Assembly (NCBI RefSeq): GCF_039649665.1
Contig: NZ_JBDJAW010000056.1
Location: 1-37,805, forward strand
DNA length: 37,805 nt
Direction: 5' to 3'
Origin: Microbispora sp. ZYX-F-249
GTDB lineage: Bacteria > Actinomycetota > Actinomycetes > Streptosporangiales > Streptosporangiaceae
Shown here: positions 16,743 to 24,246 of the stretch, piece after piece
How the letters are laid out: the number at the start of each line of letters is the position of its first letter
Numbering within the stretch: position 1 is the first letter of the stretch
Made by a program: the position numbers and the translations under genes
The notes under the pieces: generated by a model
Told to the model about the DNA's origin: nothing
Database searches by the model: none
The model's input: only the letters and a program-made list of their open reading frames with translations

Positions 16743-17045
16743 TTATTCGAGCTGTTCCTGTATGCCCTGCCGCGACCTGCGAGAGCTTGTGGTCGGCTCA
16801 GATCGTTTGATATCCGACCGATATCGGCCACGAGCTGCTGCTGCATGGGGCATTTGATTCAACCGAATTGGCAACCCAGGGGCGTGAACCATGGTGACGC
16901 CACCGCTACTATCCCGGCGGAAGAGCACGACCCGTGTCTGAGTCACTTCGGTGCCGCTGCACAACGCCCAGCCGGTGCCGCCGCTGGTGCCGATCTGCGC
17001 GCTGGTGCTGCAGGTCGCCGCCTGGGCGGGAGCAGTCGCTGACAT
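16743..17045 (-). pseudogene. Remnant of a small secreted protein
   Basis: The leftward frame reads a signal-peptide-like end (SATAPAQAA) followed by TCSTSAQIGTSGGTGWALCS and GTEVTQTRVVLF. This resembles small secreted actinobacterial proteins with paired Cys. Upstream of it there is no start with a basic n-region and ribosome site. The sense degrades after about residue 60 into Arg/Ser-rich sequence. I read it as a truncated secreted protein; the family is unknown. Confidence 0.35.
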
Positions 17046-17090
17046 TGACGTTGTCGCGGCGGCCGCCGAAACGCCGATTCGCCGGGGTTG

Positions 17091-17618
17091 CTATCCGCTC
17101 TGATCCTGGTGGCCGGGGTGGAGAAGGGTTTCGGCCAGTTCCCGGACGCGGGCGGGGGTGATGCCGGTCCGCTGCTCGACGGCGAGGGGATGGCCGGTGG
17201 GCTCCAGCTCGATGAATGGGCGTACTCCGACCGGCCGCGTGTGAAGGTTGGTCTTGAGGTTGAGCGTCGTCGGTTCGTAGACCGGCAGTTCGCAGGAGAG
17301 CCAGCCGAAATAGGGAGGTTCGGACTCACGGCCCGGGGTCTCCCACAGCCGGCCCATCCGCGCGAAGTTGTCCCGGCTCAGCGAGACCCATACGCCCCAG
17401 GTGAACGTCTCGTCCGTGTCAATGACGGGGATCTCGATGAGGCCGCGGACGAAGAAGTGCTCTCCTTCGATCACACACTGGTCGGAGGAGAGCACGCTGC
17501 CGGGCACGCCGGTCATCTCAGGGCTCCAGTAGGCGGGCGCGGGCATGTGGTAGCTCAGCGGGAGCTCGTCATGGCGCCCGCCGCAGCAGGAGCAGAGGAA
17601 ACCGGAATCGATCGACAC
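17091..17618 (-). CDS. DUF2199 domain protein
   Basis: 175 residues from GTG 17618; no clear ribosome site, so the start is uncertain and the mRNA may be leaderless. The N-terminal FLCSCCGGRHDELPLSYHMP, with a clustered-Cys metal-binding look, and the body (ECVIEGEHFFVRGLIEIPV-like, WGVWVSLS, LWETPGRESEPPYFGWLSCE) match DUF2199. The function is unknown; the proteins are cytosolic and about this length. It stands alone on the leftward strand in an area of gene debris. Confidence 0.8.
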   Translation of the reverse strand: MSIDSGFLCSCCGGRHDELPLSYHMPAPAYWSPEMTGVPGSVLSSDQCVIEGEHFFVRGLIEIPVIDTDETFTWGVWVSLSRDNFARMGRLWETPGRESEPPYFGWLSCELPVYEPTTLNLKTNLHTRPVGVRPFIELEPTGHPLAVEQRTGITPARVRELAETLLHPGHQDQSG

Positions 17619-17728
17619 GGGTGTCAGCGTAGCGAAGACGCGGGATCCGGAATCTCCGTTGTACCGGGCCGCCCGTACGAGGTGGGCGGGCCCTCCGGAG
17701 GCCGCCGGCCGCGACTCGTTCCGGCCGG

Positions 17729-17940
17729 TTCGAGCGCCGCGATCCCCGGCTGGTAGCCGAGCGTGCGGGGGAGGCGGTGAGCCGTATCCTCCGCCGGCCA
17801 CGCCTGGAGCTGGTCGGCCTGCACTGCCACCTCGGATCCCAGATCACCGCCGCCGAGCCGTACGAGCGGAGCGCGCGGCTTCCCCCGCTCACCCGCGAGG
17901 TGCTGCGCAAGGCGGAGCCGGACCTCGAGCGCAGGCCCCG
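17729..17940 (+). pseudogene. Diaminopimelate decarboxylase (lysA) fragment
   Basis: The frame carries LELVGLHCHLGSQI, the hallmark block of PLP-dependent diaminopimelate decarboxylases around the HxHLGSQ motif. It is preceded by a helix (RLVAERAGEAVSRIL) and followed by TAAEPYERSARL. The PLP-lysine region before it and the C-terminal CxES half after it are absent. The remaining 70 or so residues run into unrelated sequence. It is therefore a dead piece of a lysA-like gene. Confidence 0.6.
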
Positions 17941-17953
17941 CGTCCACAGTCGG

Positions 17954-18217
17954 CTAACTGGCGCTCCTGGAAATCAACCGGTTTGTCGTGCCGGCGGGGT
18001 CGATGACGATGCCGATCACGCCGAGATCATTGATCAAGCTCCTCAGCGCGGGCTCGCTGAGGCGGATCCAGATGTGGCCGCTGCCCAGCACCTTGGTCAG
18101 CAGGAGCGGCGAGGTGAAGGCCGCGACCGTCCGCGTGCCCGCGGTCGTTCGGAACAGGCGTAGCGCCAGGGAGAAGGTGCTACGGCGAACCGGCACATAT
18201 AACGGGTCTTTGAGCAT
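17954..18217 (-). CDS. Small SAV_915 / SseB-like domain protein (possibly 5'-truncated)
   Basis: About 87 residues from ATG 18217 (LKDPLYVPVRRSTFSLALRL ... FTSPLLLTKVLG ... WIRLSEPALRSLINDLGV). The spacing of VPVR, LRLFRT, GTRTVAAFTSP and LRSL..LGV with a final IDPAG is that of a small actinobacterial family I associate with SAV_915 and SseB-type domains, of unknown role. No ribosome site precedes 18217. The frame remains protein-like a little upstream (VVFVESFEWHD), so the true start may be lost or lie further upstream. Confidence 0.5.
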   Translation of the reverse strand: MLKDPLYVPVRRSTFSLALRLFRTTAGTRTVAAFTSPLLLTKVLGSGHIWIRLSEPALRSLINDLGVIGIVIDPAGTTNRLISRSAS

Positions 18218-18402
18218 GTCATGCCATTCAAAGGACTCCACGAAGACGACGTCAGGTTCACCGCGACCAGCGGAAACGCCCTCGCTATGGAGTCTCGACG
18301 CCGCGCCGCGGAAAGCTGACGTGACGTTGACGGGGGCCGCGCTCCGGGGCGCCGCCTGCCGGTTCCCGCATCCATGACTCGGGCCCGGCGTCGGGCGGAA
18401 GG

Positions 18403-18987
18403 TCAGCCTCGCGTGGTGATGCCCTCCAGCACCAGTTCGAGGAAGCGGGCGCTGCCGTCCCGGTCCGGGGTCGCCTGCTCGCGCACCCAGGCGGCGCCGC
18501 TGAGAAGGTCGAACAATTCGTCGGGGGTCAGGTCGGGCCGTACCCTGTCGGCCGCCTGGGCGGCGCGCAGCAGGTCCGCGCCGCTGCGGTGCATGGCGCT
18601 GCACATGGTGTGGGAGGGCGTGCCCTCGTCGTACATGCTCTGCGCGAGGATGCCCACCAGGCCGCGGAAGGTGCTGAAGTGGACCACCGCCTCGCGCATC
18701 CAGGCGAGCAGCGCCTCGAGCGGGTCCGGCCCGGCGGCCAGCCGTTCGGCGTGGGCGACGAGGTTCTCCAGGCCGTCCCGCGTCGCGGCCTCCACGAGTG
18801 CGGCCCGCGTGGGGAAGTGCCGGTACAGCGTGCCGATCGCGACCCCCGCCTGGCTCGCGATCTCCTCCAGGGAGGCGTCGGCACCGGCGCTCTCGAACGC
18901 CTTGCGGGCCGCGGCCAGGATCGCGTCGTAGTTGCGCCGGCCGTCGGCCCGCTTGGGACGCTGGGCGATGTAGGGCTTGCCGTTCAC
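18403..18987 (-). CDS. TetR-family repressor of the adjacent DHA2 exporter
   Basis: 194 residues from GTG 18987, GGGAGG 5 bases upstream. The N-terminal HTH is canonical: RRNYDAILAAARKAFESAGA, then ASLEEIASQAGVAIGTLYRHFPTRAALVEA. The C-terminal ligand domain is of the TetR_C type common in actinobacteria (LLAWMREAVVHFSTFRGLVG, LLSGAAWVREQATP). It is divergent from an exporter and separated from it by 140 bases containing three copies of one palindrome. It very likely represses both genes until a drug or metabolite binds. Confidence 0.9.
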   Translation of the reverse strand: MNGKPYIAQRPKRADGRRNYDAILAAARKAFESAGADASLEEIASQAGVAIGTLYRHFPTRAALVEAATRDGLENLVAHAERLAAGPDPLEALLAWMREAVVHFSTFRGLVGILAQSMYDEGTPSHTMCSAMHRSGADLLRAAQAADRVRPDLTPDELFDLLSGAAWVREQATPDRDGSARFLELVLEGITTRG

Positions 18988-19000
18988 CGGTACCTCCCGC

Positions 19001-19030
19001 TTGACATCCTGAGGATGCCTCAGCTTAAAT
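19001..19030 (+). promoter_or_regulatory. Promoter of the DHA2 exporter
   Basis: TTGACA at 19001-19006 and TTAAAT at 19025-19030 are separated by 18 bases. The first TetR operator lies entirely within the spacer, so repressor binding would block RNA polymerase directly. Confidence 0.55.
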
Positions 19031-19092
19031 CTTGCCCAATAACCTGAGACGACCTCAGTATAGATGTGCCCGCTAACCTGAGGTTGCCTCGC
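19009..19092. promoter_or_regulatory. Three phased TetR operators
   Basis: CTGAGGATGCCTCAG (19009-19023), CTGAGACGACCTCAG (19044-19058) and CTGAGGTTGCCTCGC (19078-19092) share a 15-bp CTGAG-N5-CTCAG frame. The third has one arm mismatch. Their starts are 35 and 34 bases apart. They occupy the gap between the TetR gene and the exporter. Confidence 0.75.
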
Positions 19093-19127
19093 CCTGCTGC
19101 TCTCCGCCAGCGGACCGTGGAGGTTCC

Positions 19128-20558
19128 ATGACCACCGAACGTGTCTCCGGCGACGCCTCGGCCCATGTGTCGCCGGCCGGCCGCGCCCGGGTCCTCGTGC
19201 TCGCGGCGATCGTCGGGGCGGAGTTCATGCTCCAGCTCGACGGCACGATCGTGAACGTCGCGCTGCCGGCCCTCCAATCCGACCTCCACCTGTCCGTGGC
19301 CGGGGGATCGTGGGTGCCGAACGGATTCTTCCTCGCCTTCGGCGGCCTCCTGCTGTTCGCCGGCCGCCTCGGCGACGTGCTCGGGCACCGCAGGGTCTTC
19401 CTCTTCGGGATCGGGCTGGTCGTGGTGGCCTCCCTGATCGCCGGGCTCGCGCCGGACCTGGAGGTGCTGCTCGCCGGCCGCGTCCTGCAGGGCGCTGGCG
19501 CGGCGATCGCCGGTCCCACCGGGCTGGCGCTGCTGGCGATCGTCTTCCGGGGGGAGCGCCAGCAGCGGGCCCTCGGCCTCTACTCCACGGTGACCGGGCT
19601 CGGCGCCTCCGCCGGCATGGTGCTCGGCGGCGTGCTCACGTGGGCGGGGGACTGGCGCTGGAGCCTGCTGGTGAACGTGCCCGTCGGCCTGGTCATCATC
19701 GCGGTCGCCGTCCGGGCCCTCGGCCTGCGGGACGAGGCGACCCGGTCCCGCCCGCTCGGCATGCCGAGCGCGCTGCTCAGCACCGCCACCCTCGCCGTCG
19801 CCGTGTACGGCCTCGTCCACGCCGCGGAGAAGGGCTGGGGCGACCGCTGGACGCTGACCGCCCTCGGCGCCGCCGTCGTGCTCGCCGTGGTTCTCCTGCT
19901 GGTGGACCGGCGGGCCGCCGAGCCCCTGCTGCCCCTGAACGTGTTCGCTGGCCGCGACCGGGCCGGGGCCTTCCTCGCCCTGCTGCTGCTCGCGGCCGTC
20001 CTCACGAGCTTCCTGATCTACCTGGTTCAGTTCCTCCAGGGGGTGCTGCGCCTCAACGCGTTGCAGAGCGGCCTGGCCATCCTGCCCTTCGGCCTGGCGC
20101 TGCTCGTCAGCACCCAGATCCTCACCGGGTACATCGCCGGGTTCGGGCTCAAGACGCGTGCCGTGGCCGGCCTGCTCGTGGTGCTGGCCGGAGTCGCCTG
20201 GCTGACCCGCCTCGACGGCGGCAGCACCTACGCCGGCGGCGTGCTCCCGGCCCTCGTCGTCATGGGGCTCGGCGTCGGCGTGGCGATCATTCCGGTCAAC
20301 ATGATCGTCCTGACCACCGCGCCGCAGGAGTACGCCGGGGTCACCGCGGGGGTGCTGCAGACGGCCCTCACGATCGGCGGCTCGTTCGGCCTGGCCACGA
20401 TGCTGATCCCGCTCACGCACGGCACGGGTGGTCTCGCCGGGACCATCTCGTCGGTGTTCGTCTGGGCCTGTGGCGCTCTGGTGCTCGCCCTGCTCGTCGC
20501 GCTGGTCTTCTGGTGCCGCCCACGCGCTCGTGGGGGCGCACCCGCCGCCCACGCCTGA
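19128..20558 (+). CDS. DHA2-family (EmrB/QacA type) MFS drug exporter
   Basis: 476 residues from ATG 19128, GGAGG 4 bases upstream. About 14 membrane segments are visible, as in the DHA2 family of proton antiporters. Motifs include LDGTIVNVALPALQSDL in helix 1 (motif D1), GRLGDVLGHRRVF (motif A) and GRVLQGAGAAIAGPTGLAL with the motif C-like GAGVLGG region. It should expel a hydrophobic compound across the cytoplasmic membrane. The divergent TetR and three operators indicate induction by the substrate. The substrate is not readable. Confidence 0.9.
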   Translation: MTTERVSGDASAHVSPAGRARVLVLAAIVGAEFMLQLDGTIVNVALPALQSDLHLSVAGGSWVPNGFFLAFGGLLLFAGRLGDVLGHRRVFLFGIGLVVVASLIAGLAPDLEVLLAGRVLQGAGAAIAGPTGLALLAIVFRGERQQRALGLYSTVTGLGASAGMVLGGVLTWAGDWRWSLLVNVPVGLVIIAVAVRALGLRDEATRSRPLGMPSALLSTATLAVAVYGLVHAAEKGWGDRWTLTALGAAVVLAVVLLLVDRRAAEPLLPLNVFAGRDRAGAFLALLLLAAVLTSFLIYLVQFLQGVLRLNALQSGLAILPFGLALLVSTQILTGYIAGFGLKTRAVAGLLVVLAGVAWLTRLDGGSTYAGGVLPALVVMGLGVGVAIIPVNMIVLTTAPQEYAGVTAGVLQTALTIGGSFGLATMLIPLTHGTGGLAGTISSVFVWACGALVLALLVALVFWCRPRARGGAPAAHA

Positions 20559-20647
20559 CCGGGCCGTCCCCGCCCTCATCCTCAGCGCCGGGTGACGATG
20601 CCGGCTGCCTCCGCGCATGGCGCGTTCGTCGGAGCTGGTCTGCGAAA

Positions 20648-20927
20648 ATGCCTGATTCGTCGGACCGTCCGGTGCTGTTCCTCGACGTCGACGGCCCCCT
20701 CATCCCCTTCGGTGTGCCTGAAGCGCATCCCGTCGGAGTCGCCGCCCCGCGGATCCCGCTGGTGGCTGAAGGCGCGAATCCGCTGCTGGCCAGAATCGAT
20801 CCTCGCCACGGTGTCCGTGCACCATAATGCCCGGGCCCACCTCCACCGGGTGGACCCTCGCCGTGGTCTCACGGGCAGCGACTTCGTCGTGATCGGGGAC
20901 TGGCTGGCGCGGTTACAGCGGGGATAG
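20648..20927 (+). pseudogene. HAD-like hydrolase gene with an internal deletion
   Basis: ATG 20648 starts a typical HAD N-terminus: SSDRPVLFLDVDGPLIPFGV with the catalytic DVD, then GANPLLARIDP. The frame then stops near 20827. In another frame, right after it, comes a typical C-terminus of the same family: AHLHRVDPRRGLTGSDFVVI followed by GDWLARLQRG and a stop at 20927. The middle of the protein, with the lysine and DD loops (roughly 70-100 residues in relatives), is missing. The gene is dead by deletion plus frame loss. Confidence 0.6.
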
Positions 20928-21060
20928 GCGCTGGGCCCGTGTGTCAGGACACGCTCATCGTGCTCTACGCGAAGAAGTACGGCGAATAGCACGCTGGTGG
21001 GCGACGGGCGTGGCCGGGCGGTGTGGTTGGCTGGATGTGCTGGTGAGGAGGGGAGGCCGC

Positions 21061-21435
21061 ATGCGTATCGCCAACGTTTACCGTCCAATGGTGTTCGGCT
21101 GCCCGGTGAACGCGAAGCTGCCCGAGGTGGCGCGCCGGATGACGGAGAAGAACATCGGCGCGCTCGCCGTGCTCGAGGCGGACCGGGTCGCGGGAGTGAT
21201 CACGGAACGGGACCTCGTGACGGCGCTCGCCACGTCCGCCGACCCCGCCGCGATGAGCGCGGGGATGTGCGCGTCGTCGGACATCAAGACCGCGACCCTG
21301 GACGAGGACACGCGCGAGGTGGCCCGCCGCATGCTCGATTACGGCATCCGTCACATCCCGGTGGACCAGGATGGGCGCCTGATCGGCATGGTGTCGATGC
21401 GCGACCTGCTCGCGGTGGAGACACTCGCGCCTTGA
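21061..21435 (+). CDS. Tandem CBS-domain protein
   Basis: 124 residues from ATG 21061, GGGGAGG 4 bases upstream. Two CBS motifs fill the protein: about 7-60 (ARRMTEKNIGALAVLEADRV, then GVITERDLVTAL) and 70-120 (EVARRMLDYGIRHIPVDQDG, then LIGMVSMRDLLAVE). Stand-alone CBS pairs bind adenosine nucleotides and act as energy sensors, often on a partner protein. No such partner is adjacent. It converges with the methyltransferase gene, 36 bases apart. Confidence 0.87.
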   Translation: MRIANVYRPMVFGCPVNAKLPEVARRMTEKNIGALAVLEADRVAGVITERDLVTALATSADPAAMSAGMCASSDIKTATLDEDTREVARRMLDYGIRHIPVDQDGRLIGMVSMRDLLAVETLAP

Positions 21436-21471
21436 CCGACGGCGTCTCCCCGCGCGTGAACGGGGCCCGGG

Positions 21472-22077
21472 TCAGGCGGGACGGAGGAGGGCGACCAGGA
21501 AGTTCGAGTCGTCCCTGAACGGACGCAGGTCCCAGGTGGACAGCAGCAGGTCGGGTTCGAGCCCCGCGGCGGCCGCGTCCGCAAAGAACTCACCGAACTC
21601 GTAGTCGCGCCCGGCGCCGAAGCCGACAGCGGCGCGGCCGTCCGGCGCGAGGTGCGCACGGAACCGTCTCAGCACCTCACGACGGGTGCTCGGCGCGAGG
21701 AACGGCATCACGTTCCCGGCGCAGACGACGGCGTCGAACGGCGTGTCGATGCCCTGTGCGGGGAGGTCGAGTTCGGCCAGGTCGCCGACCAGCCAGCGCG
21801 GCCCGGGGTGGTCCTGCTCGGCCGCCTCGATCAGAGCCGGGTCGACATCGACACCGACGACGTCGTGGCCGGCCTCGGCCAAGGCGCCGCCGACCCGGCC
21901 GGATCCGCATCCGGCGTCGAGGATGCGGGCGCGGCGCGGCACCAGGGCGTCCACGAGGCGGGCTTCCCCGGCGAGATCGTCACCGGCGCGAGCCATGGAA
22001 CGGAAGCGCTCGATGAACCAGGTGGAGTGATCGGGGTCGGCGGCGACCTTCTGCATCCAAATGCTTTGTTCAGCCAT
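21472..22077 (-). CDS. Class I SAM-dependent methyltransferase
   Basis: 201 residues from ATG 22077 with GGAAG about 9 bases upstream. The Rossmann methyltransferase motifs are clear: motif I ILDAGCGSGRVGGALAEAGH, motif II acidic VVGVDVDPALIEAAE, motif III LVGDLAELDLP and motif IV FDAVVCAGNVMPFLAP. The rest is a typical small methyltransferase. The substrate cannot be inferred. There is no signal peptide, so it is cytosolic. It lies convergent to the CBS gene and 189 bases downstream of the GH62 stop. Confidence 0.85.
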   Translation of the reverse strand: MAEQSIWMQKVAADPDHSTWFIERFRSMARAGDDLAGEARLVDALVPRRARILDAGCGSGRVGGALAEAGHDVVGVDVDPALIEAAEQDHPGPRWLVGDLAELDLPAQGIDTPFDAVVCAGNVMPFLAPSTRREVLRRFRAHLAPDGRAAVGFGAGRDYEFGEFFADAAAAGLEPDLLLSTWDLRPFRDDSNFLVALLRPA

Positions 22078-22266
22078 GCTTGCATTCTTCCGGGTCGGAG
22101 GCCGTGCTGACCGACCTGGAGAACGGCGTCGACGTGTGCGGGCTCGGCTGTCACCGAGCCCGCCACGCCGTTCCCGCCCGGCCGTGATCGCGGCTCTGCC
22201 GACGCTCACCCGATTCGGGGTGGCCTCGACCGTCGCGAACACCCGGGCCGGACCCGGGTCACGCCG

Positions 22267-23748
22267 TCAGGGCTGCAGCGTCAGCACGCCCGGCCGGTAG
22301 GGCAGGAGGCCGTAGTCGCCGCCGGAGCTGGGGCTGCGACCCTGGTAGAGCAGCTGCAGGTTGCAGGGGTCCACGGTCTTGGTCTGGTCGGGGTTGGTGC
22401 GCACCAGGTCGCCGTGGCTGATGTCGTTGGTCCAGGTGGCGCCGCTGTTGGCCTTGCCGGCGAAGGGGTTGCTCTCGCTCGTGGCCTGCGGGGTCCACGT
22501 TCCGCCCAGGCTGGTGGCCGTGTACGAGCGGAAGTAGCGGCCCTGGGAGCCGATCGACTCGACGAGCATCAGGTACTTGTTCTGGCCCTGGAGCTTGTAG
22601 ACCTCGACGCCTTCGAACAGGTTGTTCGTCGTGTCACTCATGATCGTCGTGTAGTTGGAGCCGAAGTTGCCCGGGAAGTTCCCGATCGGCATGCTGGAGC
22701 GGTAGATCTTGCCGTTGTCGCCGGCGAAGAACAGGTACATGTTCTGGCCGTCGCCGATGAGCGTCTGGTCGATGGGGCCGGTGCCGGAGCCGGAGATGCT
22801 CGCGGTGGACAGCGTCTGCTGCGCCGACCAGCCGTTGGGGTTGGTGGGGTCGCTGGAGGTCCGGTAGGAGAAGGCGGTCCCGCCCCACTGGTAGGCCAGC
22901 ACCCAGATGTTCTTGGGGGCGAAGTAGAACAGCGTGGGCGCGACGGCCGAGAAGTTCATCGTGTTCTGGCTGGCCGAGGCCATGTCCGACCAGTTCGTGA
23001 ACAGGCCGAAGTTCATCGAACCCCAGCGCGTTCCGGTGTCGTGCGTCGTCGCGTAGACCAGGTGCTTGCCGTTGTAGACGACGTTGGTGAAGTCCTTCAG
23101 CGAGACCCACCCGGACTTCGGAGTCGCCAGCGCGCCCGTCGAGCTCCAGCGGTACCTCGACGGGAGATCGCACGTGCCGCCGGTCGGCGTCGCCGACGGA
23201 GACGGGGACGGGGACGCAGGAGCCGACGGCGACTGCGACGGTGACTGCGTGGGGGAGGGGCTGGGCGAGCCCGGGCTGCCGGTGCAGGCCACACCGTTCA
23301 GGGAGAACGAGGTGGGCACCGAAGCGGAGCCGTTCGAGGAGCCGTTGAACCCGAAGGTCGTGTTGCCCCCGCTGGGGATGCTGCCGTTGTAGGAGACGTT
23401 GGTGGCGGTCACCGACGAGCCCGACTGGGTGTGGGTGGCGTTCCAGATCTGGCTGATCTGCTCGCCGGAGCCGAAGGACCAGGTCAGCCGCCAGCCGTTG
23501 ACCGCGTCACCGAGGTTGTTGATGGTGACGTTGGCGTTGAACCCGCCCGGCCAGCTCGAACTGATGGTGTAGTCGACCCGGCAGGCGACGGCGGCCTGGG
23601 CGGGCTGCGTGGCCATCAGGGCGCCGGCTCCGGCCAGCAGGACCGGAATGGAGCCGATCGCGAGGCCGCGGCGCGAGGCCCGCCGGGGCGGCGCCGTGAT
23701 CGCGGCGGCGGAGGGGCGCGGTGACCGCGCTCGCCAGGGCAGACGCAT
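22267..23748 (-). CDS. Secreted CBM2-GH62 alpha-L-arabinofuranosidase
   Basis: 493 residues from ATG 23748; GGAG lies 7 bases upstream, which decides against Met codons further 5'. The long twin-Arg-containing leader (RRASRRGLAIG, then hydrophobic, AQAA) may use the Tat route. CBM2 spans about 54-154 (CRVDYTISSSWPGGFNANVT). A Ser/Pro linker precedes the GH62 domain at 190-493: YRWSSTGALATPKSGWVSLKDFT, with SLKD carrying the base Asp, GTRWGSMNF, PIDQTLIGD and the acid Glu in LFEGVEVYKL. GH62 enzymes cut arabinose from arabinoxylan. Regulation may involve a GAAAGTTTC element 305 bases upstream. Confidence 0.93.
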   Translation of the reverse strand: MRLPWRARSPRPSAAAITAPPRRASRRGLAIGSIPVLLAGAGALMATQPAQAAVACRVDYTISSSWPGGFNANVTINNLGDAVNGWRLTWSFGSGEQISQIWNATHTQSGSSVTATNVSYNGSIPSGGNTTFGFNGSSNGSASVPTSFSLNGVACTGSPGSPSPSPTQSPSQSPSAPASPSPSPSATPTGGTCDLPSRYRWSSTGALATPKSGWVSLKDFTNVVYNGKHLVYATTHDTGTRWGSMNFGLFTNWSDMASASQNTMNFSAVAPTLFYFAPKNIWVLAYQWGGTAFSYRTSSDPTNPNGWSAQQTLSTASISGSGTGPIDQTLIGDGQNMYLFFAGDNGKIYRSSMPIGNFPGNFGSNYTTIMSDTTNNLFEGVEVYKLQGQNKYLMLVESIGSQGRYFRSYTATSLGGTWTPQATSESNPFAGKANSGATWTNDISHGDLVRTNPDQTKTVDPCNLQLLYQGRSPSSGGDYGLLPYRPGVLTLQP

Positions 23749-24246
23749 TCGAAATCTCCTCATCATCATGTCCGGCCGCCATCGGGGGCTGGTGCGGGCA
23801 GCGGTCAGGTGCCGCGATGCGGTTCGCGGTCGACCCGAACGTTGTGGAGCCAGCCGGCGACGACGGAGCCGTTGTATGAAAAGCGGACACGCGGGGTCAC
23901 CCGCGCGATCGACGCCGCGTCCCGTGATCGGGGAACGCACACCACCGGGGCGTCGCGAACGGCGGTCCTCACCGCACACCACCACAGGGCAGGAGGAAGA
24001 CGCCTTGAGGACACAGTCTGGAAATCATGCCGAAATGTGTCAAGTCCCCCGCGAAAGTTTCAGAGTGACACTCGCGCCGTCATCCTGCTCACCAGGGCGC
24101 CGCCACGCGTGCGGCGATCCGGGCCTTCTCCCAGAAGCGGGACCCCGTCTTCCGCGATCGCCGGCCCGGCCGGTGGCCGGGACCGGCCGGGACTCCAGGT
24201 GGCCGGACGGCTAGGGTGGCGAATCGTCCTCGACGGAAGGAGCACG
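23749..24246. other. Divergent intergenic region, 498 bp
   Basis: This is the region between GH62 (leftward) and an MFS exporter (rightward). No protein-like frame was found. It contains the GAAAGTTTC palindrome (listed separately) and must hold the GH62 promoter and a long leader. AAGGAG just before 24247 is the exporter ribosome site. Confidence 0.55.
24053..24061. promoter_or_regulatory. GAAAGTTTC palindrome upstream of GH62
   Basis: A 9-bp odd-centred palindrome. Elements of the GAAAnTTTC or CGAA-n-TTCG kind have been reported upstream of Streptomyces xylanase and xylosidase genes, so control by a xylan-responsive repressor is plausible. The short length makes chance occurrence possible. 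Confidence 0.35.

Noticed and set aside
17954..18604. Long minus-strand frame starting at 18604
   Set aside because: Only the last 90 or so residues look like a protein; the upstream part overlaps the TetR gene in another frame and has no ribosome site.
19020..20618. 532-residue minus-strand frame opposite the DHA2 exporter
   Set aside because: The sequence is a polar, Gln/Glu/Gly-rich shadow; the plus strand encodes clear membrane helices and MFS motifs.
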